Of a stretch of DNA of 33,050 bases, positions 20,984-29,280 are shown piece after piece (position 1 is the stretch's first letter; the number at the start of each line of letters is the position of its first letter). The stretch is from Acidobacteria bacterium 13_1_40CM_65_14 (GTDB lineage: Bacteria; Acidobacteriota; Vicinamibacteria; Vicinamibacterales; CAVVIG01), in the NCBI GenBank assembly GCA_001917905.1, contig MNEX01000312.1:1-33050 (forward strand), given 5' to 3'. The translations under genes and the position numbers were made by a program. A model generated the notes under the pieces. It searched no databases. It was not told where the DNA came from and saw only the letters and a list, made by a program, of their open reading frames with translations.

Positions 20984-22982
20984 GCGTCCTCACTGCGTGC
21001 CGAGCGGACTTGGCTTCGACAATCTCATGCGGTTTCTGGCCATGGATGACGAGTCGACTCCAAAGCTCCAATAACGTCAGCTTGTATTGGAAGAAGTCCC
21101 GTTGGAGGCCTACCGGGGTTCGTTCCATCCAGTGACGGAGCCGGGTGCCGTCGAGAATGTTGGTGTCGACGAGCGCGCCTCCAAGAAGGTGCGAGCGGTA
21201 GCGCGCATTGACCGCAGCCATCCATTGAGCGGTCGGCGTCAGGAAACCGCGCTTGGGGCGATTGAGCACCTGCGGCGGCAACAAATCCTTCGCGACCGCG
21301 CGCAGCCAGAGCTTGTGACCCTGGGAATCGTCGGTCCTCCCCGCCCTCCAGAAGCCGACGACGGTTTCGATGAGCGTCGCGTCGAGCAACGGAATGCGAG
21401 CCTCGACCGACGAGGCCATGCTGACGCGGTCGCCGAGGGCGAGGCAATTGGAGACGAGCCAGGAGTCGAACAACAGTTTGCAGATGCCGATCTGAGGATC
21501 CGACATGTGACCGGTCAAGCCGTGCATCAAGCGATAGGCGCTGCCCGGCGGCAGTTGGCGATTGACGTCGTCGGAGAAGATCTGTTCGGAGAACCGGCAT
21601 GCGGGTTTCCAGTGGTAATCGAGCTGGTAGAAGACCCAGTCGTCCGGATGCTCCAAATCGATCTTGCCGTAGTCGAAGAAGCGATCCACGCGCACACGCC
21701 ACCATTCGGGCAGCCTGCGATTGGCGGCGATGTTCAACAGGCCCGGATGGTCGATGACGCGGCGCATCAGGGACGCACGGGCGCGGCTCCATGCCGAATC
21801 GGTCTGGCCCGCATGAATCTTGATGCGGGACAGCCGAAGCGCCTCCCGCACCCAGTCGTATCCGAAGAACAGCTCGTCTCCACCGATTCCGGTCAACAGG
21901 ACTTTGATGCCGTGCGACGCGGCGAGCTTGGACACGGCGTGATGACCATAGGCCGCGACGTCGGCGATCGGTTCGTCTACGCTCGCGACCAGTTGCGGAA
22001 AGAAGGCGGCAAATTCGTCGGTCGCCAGCTCCGCGCTGTGCCAGGGAATTCCGAGCAGTTCCGCCAGCCGGCGAGCATCCTGCCGCTCGTCGAAGTCGTA
22101 CTGACCGGGATAGCCGATCGTGAACGCCGTCAAGTCGGCGCGCTTCCGGCTGGCGAGCGCCGCGATGACCCCTGAATCCATCCCGCCGCTGAGCGCAATG
22201 CCGACGGGAGCATCGGACCGCAGCGTCATCTCGACGGCGGATTCCAGGACTTCGCGCAGCGTGGCCGCCGGTTCGCCGCCGATCGGGGGGATGGAGGAAA
22301 TGTCCCAGTACTGTCGCGGGTCGCCGTACCAATGGTCCACGCTGATTTCGAGGAAATGTCCGGCCGGAAGTTTGTGAATCCCCTCGAGCAACGTCTCCGG
22401 CTCGATTACGAACTGGTAGTGCAGGTAGACGTTGAGTTGCTCCGGCGACAGCGCGGGACGACCGGGTATCAGCTCCAGGAGCGCCTTGATTTCCGAAGCG
22501 AAGACGAAGCGCCTACCATCGCGCCAGTAGTACAAAGGTTTTTCGCCGACGCGATCGCGGGCGACCAGCAAACGCCGCGTCACGTTGTTCCACAGCGCGA
22601 ACGCGAACATGCCGCGGAATTTTTCCAGACAGCCTGTTCCCCATTCGGTGAACGCCGCGAGCAGGACTTCGGTATCCGTGCCCGTGCGGAAGCAATGGCC
22701 GTGGCCCGCCAGCTCGCGGCGCAGTTCGAGATAGTTGTAGATTTCGCCGTTGAGCACGAGGACCGACTCGCCATCCCTGGACGTCATCGGCTGGTGACCC
22801 GCCGGACTCAGATCGAGGATGGAGAGGCGCCGATGGCCCAGCAGCACGGCGGGACGCTGGTAGAACCCCAGGTCGTCCGGGCCGCGATGGCGCAATCGCT
22901 CCATCGCCGCCGCGAGGCGCGGCTGCTCGCGCGTCGTGTCAGCCGACGGATCTTTCAAAAGGATTCCGGCAATTCCGCACAT
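20964..22982 (-). CDS. asnB: asparagine synthetase (glutamine-hydrolysing)-like amidotransferase
   Basis: This is a 672-residue two-domain enzyme. The N-terminal class II glutaminase has the nucleophile Cys2 (MCGIAG), RHRGPDD (31-37), RRLSILDLS (51-59), NGEIYNY (78-84) and TGTDTEVLL (100-108). The synthetase domain has the PPi loop SGGMDS (265-270) and TGIGGDELFFGYDW (364-377). All catalytic elements appear intact. In EPS loci such enzymes probably amidate a uronic acid or amino-acid substituent rather than make free asparagine; that is a family-context inference. ATG 22982 starts directly after the TAG of the preceding GT4 gene with no gap. It is slightly longer than E. coli AsnB, with extra C-terminal residues rich in basic and proline positions. 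Confidence 0.9.
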   Translation of the reverse strand: MCGIAGILLKDPSADTTREQPRLAAAMERLRHRGPDDLGFYQRPAVLLGHRRLSILDLSPAGHQPMTSRDGESVLVLNGEIYNYLELRRELAGHGHCFRTGTDTEVLLAAFTEWGTGCLEKFRGMFAFALWNNVTRRLLVARDRVGEKPLYYWRDGRRFVFASEIKALLELIPGRPALSPEQLNVYLHYQFVIEPETLLEGIHKLPAGHFLEISVDHWYGDPRQYWDISSIPPIGGEPAATLREVLESAVEMTLRSDAPVGIALSGGMDSGVIAALASRKRADLTAFTIGYPGQYDFDERQDARRLAELLGIPWHSAELATDEFAAFFPQLVASVDEPIADVAAYGHHAVSKLAASHGIKVLLTGIGGDELFFGYDWVREALRLSRIKIHAGQTDSAWSRARASLMRRVIDHPGLLNIAANRRLPEWWRVRVDRFFDYGKIDLEHPDDWVFYQLDYHWKPACRFSEQIFSDDVNRQLPPGSAYRLMHGLTGHMSDPQIGICKLLFDSWLVSNCLALGDRVSMASSVEARIPLLDATLIETVVGFWRAGRTDDSQGHKLWLRAVAKDLLPPQVLNRPKRGFLTPTAQWMAAVNARYRSHLLGGALVDTNILDGTRLRHWMERTPVGLQRDFFQYKLTLLELWSRLVIHGQKPHEIVEAKSARHAVRTHVPQPA

Positions 22983-24185
22983 CTAGCGGATCGTTCGAGC
23001 TGGTTGAGTACTGTTGGCCACGCGTTGAATGGCTGCCGCCAGCGTTCGGCGGTAGGCATCGGGGTGAGCAGACTGCACGATGAAGTCGCGGGCGCGTGCG
23101 CCCATGTCGCGACGACGTTCGGCGGAGGCGATCAATTGGTTCAGCGCGCGAATCAACGGTTCGGATGCGCCCGGTGCGACGAGAAGTCCGGACTGTCCGT
23201 CGTTGATCACTTCAGGCACGGCGTTGATGCGCGTCCCGATCGCGGGAAGGCCGGCAGCCGCGGCCTCTTGAAAGACCATGCCGAACGCTTCGTCCCAAGT
23301 GGGGAGCACGAAGAGATCGGCGTCGCGCCACAGCGCCCGCCATTCTGGAGAATGAGCGGCAACGCCGACGTGAACGGCCACGCCAGCGGATAGAAATCGG
23401 GACTCAACCGGCGAGCTCGTCACCAGATCGAGGCTGGCGTGTTGCCCCAATTGGCCGTCACGCCACGCAGCGAGCAGGTCGTAGCCGCCTTTGCGGCGGA
23501 AGTCACCGCCCATGAACAGAACACGCGGCCGATAGCCGGGAGTCTCTTTCGCCCTCGCGTAGCGCTCTTCGATCCACGTTGGATCGAACCCGTCCAACTG
23601 GACGGGATTGGGCATGATGGCGATCTCCGTCGTGCAATCCGGATACTCGTCCCGGAGGCAATCCGCCGCCCAGCGCGACGTCGAAATAATCAGCTGTGCG
23701 GCGCGAAAGATGTCGCCGTCGCGGCGGACATTGGGGGCGTACGTGCGAGCCTCGAGACGGCTCCGCGCCGATTGCATGGCGCAGCGCTGCGTGCAATCAA
23801 TCGAAATGATGGTCGGGGTCGTCCGGATGCGGCGCAAACTGGCGTAGCTGGTCGCCTGCCGGTGAAAGTGCAAGACGTCGAAGCGCTCGCCCGATTGCTC
23901 CAATTGCCGGATGCGTTTGCGCGCGAGCCAGCCGGCGTTCCATTCGGCGCGGTAGCGCATGAAATCGAGGTTCGTCATCCCTGCCCAGCCGTCGCGCCAT
24001 AAGCGGGAGCAGACCACGCGCCTCAGCACTCGCTCGGCGGGCGTCAGCCCTTCGGTCAGCACGATCTGCGTCGCGCGGACGCCTTCTTGCTGACCGGTAA
24101 AAGCATTCTGGATGAAACGCGCGAACGTCCTTTGTCCAAGGATGCCGGAATTGACGAAGAGGGCATGTGTGAGTGGGCGCGTCAT
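22983..24185 (-). CDS. GT4-family glycosyltransferase
   Basis: This is a 400-residue GT-B enzyme. LFVNSGILGQRTFARFIQNA opens the N-terminal domain (9-28), without a double-glycine loop. The donor domain has VLFMGGDFRRKGGYDLLAAW (222-241), with RRK as phosphate contacts, and the EX7E element DEAFGMVFQEAAAAG (298-312). ATG 24185 overlaps the FkbM stop (ATGA). Its TAG immediately precedes the ATG of the amidotransferase. The protein resembles a group of GT4 enzymes with FMGGDFxRKGG, frequent in EPS clusters of environmental bacteria. Donor unknown. Confidence 0.9.
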   Translation of the reverse strand: MTRPLTHALFVNSGILGQRTFARFIQNAFTGQQEGVRATQIVLTEGLTPAERVLRRVVCSRLWRDGWAGMTNLDFMRYRAEWNAGWLARKRIRQLEQSGERFDVLHFHRQATSYASLRRIRTTPTIISIDCTQRCAMQSARSRLEARTYAPNVRRDGDIFRAAQLIISTSRWAADCLRDEYPDCTTEIAIMPNPVQLDGFDPTWIEERYARAKETPGYRPRVLFMGGDFRRKGGYDLLAAWRDGQLGQHASLDLVTSSPVESRFLSAGVAVHVGVAAHSPEWRALWRDADLFVLPTWDEAFGMVFQEAAAAGLPAIGTRINAVPEVINDGQSGLLVAPGASEPLIRALNQLIASAERRRDMGARARDFIVQSAHPDAYRRTLAAAIQRVANSTQPARTIR

Positions 24186-25120
24186 ACCGGCACGTCTTCG
24201 CGCGTCCACAGCAGGTGCGGCCAGTCGCCGAGATCGTCGGCGTCTTCGGCAAGCGGCGTCAGCATCGTTGCGACGTCCGCGTGTGTCGACGCGGAGGCGC
24301 GATGCGCCGCCGTCGAATGATCGATCTGCCACGCCGTATACCCGTGCGATCGCAATGCCGCGATCACTGCGCCGACCGACGTCCCCAAATCGCGCAGGTG
24401 GTACGGATGCAGTTCCATGCTGATGTTGTCGATGCTGCGCGACGACAGCCGGCGCGTGAGCCCGGCGATGGCCTTCGCCTCACCGCCTTCGATGTCCATT
24501 TTCAACACGTGGACCCGATCCACGCCGGCCTCGTCGAGGACGTCGTCGAGCGCACGCGCCTCGATTTCGAGTCGCCGGCCCTCCTCGACGATGAGAGTCG
24601 ACTGCGCCACGCCGAAGTTCCCGGAGTCGCGCGCGTCGCGCTCGTACTCCTGAAACCAGAGACGGCCCGCCGCGTCGCTCGCCGCGATGTTGAGAATTTT
24701 CACCGTGCCGAGTGCGTTCTGCTCGACGTTCGCGCGCAGCGCGCGACACGCCCGCGGATCGGCTTCCACGCTGAGCACATATCCGGAGGCACCGACCAGG
24801 TGTGCGCCGACCAGCGTGAAGTAGCCCCAGTTCGCGCCGACGTCGACGAAAATCATGCCGGGCCGGAGCAGATGACGAAGGAGCGCGGTTTCCTGCGGCT
24901 CGTAGCGACCCGTCAGGTACACCTCACGCATCAGGCCGTCACGGAGATCGCAGGCGTACGCCAGCTCGCCGAGGTCGGGTGGAAGATGCATCCAGAACGG
25001 ATCGACCCGGCGCGTGCCGATCCAGTTCATCGCGCGAAACCGGCCGACCGGCAGGCGCCGAATGACGGTTGACGCGGCGCGCACCCACATCGGGGCGGCG
25101 CCGAGCGGCGCGTCAGCCAC
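24182..25120 (-). CDS. FkbM-family SAM-dependent methyltransferase
   Basis: This is a 312-residue FkbM methyltransferase (PF05050). A hydrophobic/basic N-terminal region (about 1-85) is followed by FVDVGANWGYFTLVGA (91-106), VEADPRACRALRANV and HVLKMDIEGGEAKAI (204-218), the family hallmark. It starts with GTG 25120-25118, which lies 8 bp inside the end of the upstream methyltransferase gene. The second FkbM enzyme of the locus (9613-10503) differs in length and loop sequence, so the two probably act on different sugars. O-methylation of a sugar hydroxyl is the usual FkbM reaction; the substrate is not visible from sequence. Confidence 0.88.
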   Translation of the reverse strand: MADAPLGAAPMWVRAASTVIRRLPVGRFRAMNWIGTRRVDPFWMHLPPDLGELAYACDLRDGLMREVYLTGRYEPQETALLRHLLRPGMIFVDVGANWGYFTLVGAHLVGASGYVLSVEADPRACRALRANVEQNALGTVKILNIAASDAAGRLWFQEYERDARDSGNFGVAQSTLIVEEGRRLEIEARALDDVLDEAGVDRVHVLKMDIEGGEAKAIAGLTRRLSSRSIDNISMELHPYHLRDLGTSVGAVIAALRSHGYTAWQIDHSTAAHRASASTHADVATMLTPLAEDADDLGDWPHLLWTREDVPV

Positions 25121-25799
25121 ACGGCCTCCGGCCGATCACCATCAAGTTGTCCGAGAGCGCGCGCGGAAACATCCGCGCGAGCGCGTTTGGATAGTGCGCC
25201 GCGACGAGCGGCAACCGTCCGCGACAGCTGTACGCGACGCCGACGGTTTCGAGACCGGCCGCGGTCGCGATGCGTTGAAGATCCGATTCGAGCAGCGCCG
25301 TGCGATGCGCGGGATACTGGGAATCCTGAAACGCGGAGAACCGCCGCTTCACGAACAGCGTGAGAAGACTGAGCAGACTCAACTGGTTCGGCGTCGTGAT
25401 GACGACCCATCCGCCTGGCTTGACGATGCGCACCAGCGAGCGCACGAACGCCCACGGATTCTCGAGGTGCTCGATCGTCTCCACCGCGGTCACGACGTCC
25501 GCTTCGCCGTCAGCGATCGGCCAACTCGACGAATCCAGATCGACCTGACGGAACTCGGCGTCAGCGGGCAGGCCGTCGTAACGCACGGCGTCGAGGCCGC
25601 AGTACTGATCAAAGCGGCCGTTCGTGGCGCGCCACAACGCGCCGCCGCCGCACCCGACGTCGACGAGGCGTCCGCGTGCGACGCCACGCGCCGCGAGCGC
25701 GTCCGCGACCATGCGATAGATGGCGTCGTTGCTCGAGCCGAGGCTCAGGCGTGCCCGGGCTTCGAGCGTGTCGGCGTGTGTGAGCGCTTCAGCCCTCAT
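25113..25799 (-). CDS. class I SAM-dependent methyltransferase
   Basis: This is a short 228-residue methyltransferase. The SAM motif is RLVDVGCGGGALWRA (44-58), CGLDAVRYDG follows, and TAVETIEHLENP (104-115) and VKPGGWVVITTPNQ mark motifs II and III. The fold is the Methyltransf_11/UbiG-like type common beside glycosyltransferases. ATG 25799 overlaps the GT4 stop (ATGA). The frame is open upstream, but that portion is a basic shadow of the GT4 gene. Substrate unknown. Confidence 0.86.
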   Translation of the reverse strand: MRAEALTHADTLEARARLSLGSSNDAIYRMVADALAARGVARGRLVDVGCGGGALWRATNGRFDQYCGLDAVRYDGLPADAEFRQVDLDSSSWPIADGEADVVTAVETIEHLENPWAFVRSLVRIVKPGGWVVITTPNQLSLLSLLTLFVKRRFSAFQDSQYPAHRTALLESDLQRIATAAGLETVGVAYSCRGRLPLVAAHYPNALARMFPRALSDNLMVIGRRPCG

Positions 25800-26923
25800 G
25801 CTCGAACGGGAACCGCCGGCATGTTGACGAGTGCCGCGTGCAGCCGCTGCAGCTGTGTCACCGGATCGCTCAGCTCGCGGGCGCGAACGCCCGCGCGCAT
25901 GCCGAGCCGCGCGCGCAGCGACGGGTCGCCGAGAAGTTGCTGGAGCGCCGCAGCCAGCGCCGACGGATCGGACGGCGGTACGAGGAGCCCGCACGAATCG
26001 TCGACGATCTCGATCGCTCCGCCCAGGCCGCTGGTCACCACGGGCAGGCCCGCGGCGAGCGCCTCGACAAACGCGACGCCGAACGGCTCCGGGCTGGTGT
26101 TCGGCTGACAGTGCACGTCGGCCGCCGCCAGCAACCGCGGCACGTCGGCGCGCTGACCGGCGAAGCGAACGCGATCGGCGATCCGCAGCTCGCGCGCGCG
26201 ATCACGAAGCGACTCCAGGTACGCCGCCTCGCGCGGACGCTGCGCGCCGCCAACCTGCCAGCACATCCAGTCGTCTCGATCGCGCATCTGTGCCAGCGCG
26301 TCGAGCAACACGCCGTGTCCCTTCCACGATTCCATGCGGCTCGCCTGCACCACGACCATCGCATTCGCCGGCGTGTCGAGCTCGGCGCGCACGGTCGCGC
26401 GTTCGAGCGACGACAAGCGGATCGGGCTGGCGTCGACGGGTGGATGCACCACCACGAGCGGGACACCGCTGTGGATCGCCCCGACGCTCGTCGCCGTGAA
26501 CGCGCTGTTACAGATCGCCAGATCCGGCGGCGTGCGGCGCGCCCAGCGCTCGGTCCAGTGTTTTCCGTCGAGCACGTCGTGCGCCCAGACGACCAACGGA
26601 ATGCCCGCGCGCCGGACGACCGCGCCAAAAATCGCGTGCGACCACGACGCGTGGCAGATCACGCGATCGAAGCGTCCGGACGCGACGAGCGCGGCCAGCG
26701 CCCGCCTCGCGCGGTGAACCGTCTGCGGCCGGCTGGCTCGCACTTCCGCCAGCTGGTGCACACGCGCGCCCGCTGCCGTCAGCTCTCGGCTCAGCCGTCC
26801 CTCGAAGCAAAGCGCGAACTCCGACCCGAGATCCGCACACGCAGCCGGCTGCCGCGCGATGGCGAGCAGCATCGCTTCGATCCCGCCGAACAGGTTGCCG
26901 CTGTAGACGTGAAGAATGCGCAT
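25796..26923 (-). CDS. GT4-family glycosyltransferase
   Basis: This is a 375-residue GT-B enzyme. The glycine loop is NLFGGIEAMLL (10-20), the donor domain has VVQASRMESWKGHGVLLDAL (191-210), and the EX7E element is EPFGVAFVEALAAG (279-292). The SRMExWKGH and HxPF/EPFG pattern matches a common EPS subgroup of GT4. ATG 26923 shares one base with the TAA of the upstream gene (TAATG). It is similar in domain layout to the preceding gene at 26923-28152 (both carry EPFG and WKGH), which hints at an old duplication; only an alignment would show this. Confidence 0.9.
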   Translation of the reverse strand: MRILHVYSGNLFGGIEAMLLAIARQPAACADLGSEFALCFEGRLSRELTAAGARVHQLAEVRASRPQTVHRARRALAALVASGRFDRVICHASWSHAIFGAVVRRAGIPLVVWAHDVLDGKHWTERWARRTPPDLAICNSAFTATSVGAIHSGVPLVVVHPPVDASPIRLSSLERATVRAELDTPANAMVVVQASRMESWKGHGVLLDALAQMRDRDDWMCWQVGGAQRPREAAYLESLRDRARELRIADRVRFAGQRADVPRLLAAADVHCQPNTSPEPFGVAFVEALAAGLPVVTSGLGGAIEIVDDSCGLLVPPSDPSALAAALQQLLGDPSLRARLGMRAGVRARELSDPVTQLQRLHAALVNMPAVPVRA

Positions 26924-28152
26924 TACGCGGTGGAGGCGACGAGCTGACAGCTGACAGCGTCGCGATACACGGGAACGATTTCGCGCGCGAGCCGCGTGTG
27001 ATCGAACGCACGCTCCGCCGTCGCGCGGCCTGCGGCGCCGATTCGCGCGCGCAGCGACGCGTCGGTCGCCAGCGCCGCAATCCGTATCGCCAGCTCTCGG
27101 GCATCACCAGGCGTATGAGCCAGCGCGTCGACGTCGTGCGACACGAGCTCCGCCGCGCCGCCCGCGCGGCTGACGACCACCGCGCGGCCGCACGCCATGG
27201 CCTCCGCGATCACGAGGCCAAACGGTTCCGGCAACGTGCTCGCGTGGACGACGACGTCGAGCGCGCGGAGCGCAGCGTCGGATTGACGAACGAACCCGGT
27301 GAATCCGACGCGATCGGCCATGCCGAGCGATGCCGCGAGCCGCCGGAGCTCCTCGCCCGAATATTGACTGCCATCGGTCTGATAGAGCGCGTCGCCGATG
27401 ACGTACGCGCGAATGGGCAGGTCGCGCGGGAGCTGCGCAAGGGCGCGCAGAAACGTCTCGTGTCCTTTCCAGCGCGCGAACGTGCCGAGCAGGCCGACGC
27501 GGATGGTCCCAGCCGGCGCGGCCGGCAGACCGGCGAGCTCGTCGAGATCTGCGCGGTCGCCCGATGGTGAAAACCGATCGAGGTCAACCGCGTTGTAGAT
27601 CGGCACCACCTTCACGCCATGCCCAATCGCCGCTCGCGCATCGTCGGCCACGCTCTTCGAGTTCGCGACGACCGTGGCGCAGCGCGACACCGACCAGCGC
27701 AGCAGCGTCGCGGTGAGCGGGCGGGAACCGAGGTAGTCGTGCAGGTGCCAGACGAGCGGCAACGAGGCAGTCGCCCATCCGGCGAGCACATGCATCTTCA
27801 AGCCGTTGGTGTGGATGACGTCGGGACGAAACGATCGAATCGCACGGCGAAGCTGACCGATGTACGCCGGCACTCCGGGAGACGCGCGACCGAGCTGCGC
27901 CGCAAGACGGAGGTAGCCGCCAGTTTCAGCGTGTGCACCGTGTTCGCCGAGTATTGCCAGCGCCGGTGGGAACGGCAGCACTGTCGTCGCAACGCCAAGC
28001 ACGCTCGCCGCCGCCCTCAACGGACCATCGCCCGCCATGACGAGGTGAAGCGGCCACGACGGCTCCGCGTGGCGCACGCTCGAGAGAATCGCGAGCAGGC
28101 TGGTTTCCGCACCGCCCAACTGGCCGGTGGGATTGAAGTACATCACCCGCAT
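26923..28152 (-). CDS. GT4-family glycosyltransferase, first gene of the long run
   Basis: This is a 409-residue GT-B enzyme with glycine loop TGQLGGAETSLLAIL (9-23), LLGTFARWKGHETFL (221-235) and the EX7E element EPFGLVIAEAMACG (309-322). It is the first gene of the 17-gene run and is separated from the Wza-like gene by a 198-bp gap carrying hairpin repeats. No strong Shine-Dalgarno precedes ATG 28152; GAAGG lies about 13 nt upstream. ATG 28143 (MYFNPTGQ) is an alternative start. Transcription probably continues from the regulator and export genes, since no distinct promoter was recognised in the gap. Confidence 0.88.
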   Translation of the reverse strand: MRVMYFNPTGQLGGAETSLLAILSSVRHAEPSWPLHLVMAGDGPLRAAASVLGVATTVLPFPPALAILGEHGAHAETGGYLRLAAQLGRASPGVPAYIGQLRRAIRSFRPDVIHTNGLKMHVLAGWATASLPLVWHLHDYLGSRPLTATLLRWSVSRCATVVANSKSVADDARAAIGHGVKVVPIYNAVDLDRFSPSGDRADLDELAGLPAAPAGTIRVGLLGTFARWKGHETFLRALAQLPRDLPIRAYVIGDALYQTDGSQYSGEELRRLAASLGMADRVGFTGFVRQSDAALRALDVVVHASTLPEPFGLVIAEAMACGRAVVVSRAGGAAELVSHDVDALAHTPGDARELAIRIAALATDASLRARIGAAGRATAERAFDHTRLAREIVPVYRDAVSCQLVASTA

Positions 28153-28199
28153 CTATTCACAACAAACCTTCGACCGCGAGTCTCGGGCCACGACAACGC

Positions 28200-28290
28200 G
28201 GGGTCCCCAACGCGGCAGCCGCGTTGGGGTGCCGTCGCGGGGTCCCCAACGCGGCAGCCGCGTTGGGGTGCCGTCGCGGGGTCTCCGCCG
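28200..28290 (+). repeat. tandem 39-bp repeat units, each with a 25-nt near-perfect palindrome
   Basis: Two full 39-bp units begin at 28200 and 28239, and a diverged third begins at 28278. Each full unit holds CCCCAACGCGGCAGCCGCGTTGGGG-type symmetry: 12-bp arms around one central base, at 28205-28229 and 28244-28268. The units are identical apart from the third. They lie in the leader region of the first glycosyltransferase of the run. There is no T-run, so they are not classical terminators; they could stabilise, attenuate or process the transcript. Confidence 0.85.
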
Positions 28291-28350
28291 CGCGCGCCTG
28301 CGCGGTCGGTGCGAGCGGAGCGGCCCGGTACTGAATTCGAGAAGACACAC

Positions 28351-29268
28351 CTAGAAGAGTCGCGAGCCGACCTTGATCTCGTCGTTCGGCTGCAGCTTGT
28401 CTTCCATGCGGGCCGGGACTTCGATGATCTTCCCGTTCTGCGTCCGAATGAACGTGATTCGCCGATCCGATCCACGCTCGGTGAGACCGCCCGCGAGGAT
28501 GAGGGCCTGCGCGACCGTCGTGCCGGTGTCGAGGACGTAGTTGCCCGGATTCTTGACCTGTCCACTGATCCAGAAGCGCTTGGCCGTCGGCACGTTGATG
28601 AGATCGCCGTCCTGCAGCGTCACGTCGAGGCCCGCACGGCCAAGCTCGAGATCTCTTCGGTTGACGGTGATTTCCTTCGCGACTTCGCCCGCTTTCGGGG
28701 TGTGCACGACAATCACTTCGTTGGCGGCGGCACTCGTTGGCGATCCGGCCAGCGCGAGCGCTTCGAGAAGGCTCATGGTCAATCCCGTCAACTGCACCTT
28801 GCCGGGCGATCGCACTTCGCCCACCACGAGCACACTGCGGGCTTTGTACACGTCCACATCGATGAGCACCTGCGGATTCTGCAGGTAGCCGTCTTTCAAG
28901 AGCGTCGTGATCTTGTTTTGCAGCTCGGCGACCGTCGATCCCTCGGCGCGCTGCCGGCCGAGATACGGCATCGTGATCGTGCCGTCGGGGTCGACGCGGT
29001 ACTTGTTCGTCAGATCCGGCTCGCCGACGACGGTAATCGAGAGCGTATCGGCCGGCCCCACAACGTAGCGCTCAGGCGCGACCGCCGGCTGCGAAGGCTG
29101 CGTCCCGGCGGGCCCCTCCGGCTTCGGGATGACGAAGTCCGGCGCTCTCGGCACCTGCACCGGCGGCGGCGTCTGGGGCGGCTGCGCCGGCGGCTGGTGT
29201 GGCGGTCCCTGCGGACCGAACGAGAGCGCGATGAGTAAAGCGAATGACGTGATCACGTTCGTACCCAT
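28351..29268 (-). CDS. Wza-like polysaccharide export protein
   Basis: This 305-residue outer-membrane polysaccharide export protein has a hydrophobic N-terminus (about 5-17), then a proline/glutamine-rich linker (about 19-65). The Poly_export domain (PF02563) runs from YVVGPADTLSITVVGEPDL (68-86) to about 150, and two SLBB-like repeats follow: VLVVGEVRSPGKVQL (146-160) and FWISGQVKNPGNYVL (232-246). It forms or contributes to the periplasmic/outer-membrane conduit. No lipobox cysteine is present at the expected place and there are no Lys/Arg residues before the hydrophobic stretch, which is unusual for Wza. ATG 29268 has GAGG at 29277-29274, 5 nt upstream, a clear ribosome site. The regulator gene ends 12 bp upstream. 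Confidence 0.9.
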   Translation of the reverse strand: MGTNVITSFALLIALSFGPQGPPHQPPAQPPQTPPPVQVPRAPDFVIPKPEGPAGTQPSQPAVAPERYVVGPADTLSITVVGEPDLTNKYRVDPDGTITMPYLGRQRAEGSTVAELQNKITTLLKDGYLQNPQVLIDVDVYKARSVLVVGEVRSPGKVQLTGLTMSLLEALALAGSPTSAAANEVIVVHTPKAGEVAKEITVNRRDLELGRAGLDVTLQDGDLINVPTAKRFWISGQVKNPGNYVLDTGTTVAQALILAGGLTERGSDRRITFIRTQNGKIIEVPARMEDKLQPNDEIKVGSRLF

Positions 29269-29280
29269 ATCAGCCTCACG

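Noticed and set aside
20964-22982. Amidotransferase as a lasso peptide cyclase because a B2-like gene lies at the left edge
   Set aside because: It has the full glutaminase domain with Cys2, is 19 kb away and is embedded among EPS genes; lasso cyclases usually sit next to B1/B2 and a precursor.
28200-28290. CRISPR-like array
   Set aside because: Units are adjacent without unique spacers of constant size, and no cas genes are present.
28153-28350. Sigma-54 promoter (GG-N10-GC type) upstream of the glycosyltransferase run
   Set aside because: I found no convincing TGGCAC-N5-TTGC match, and the adjacent regulator lacks the sigma-54 contact loop.
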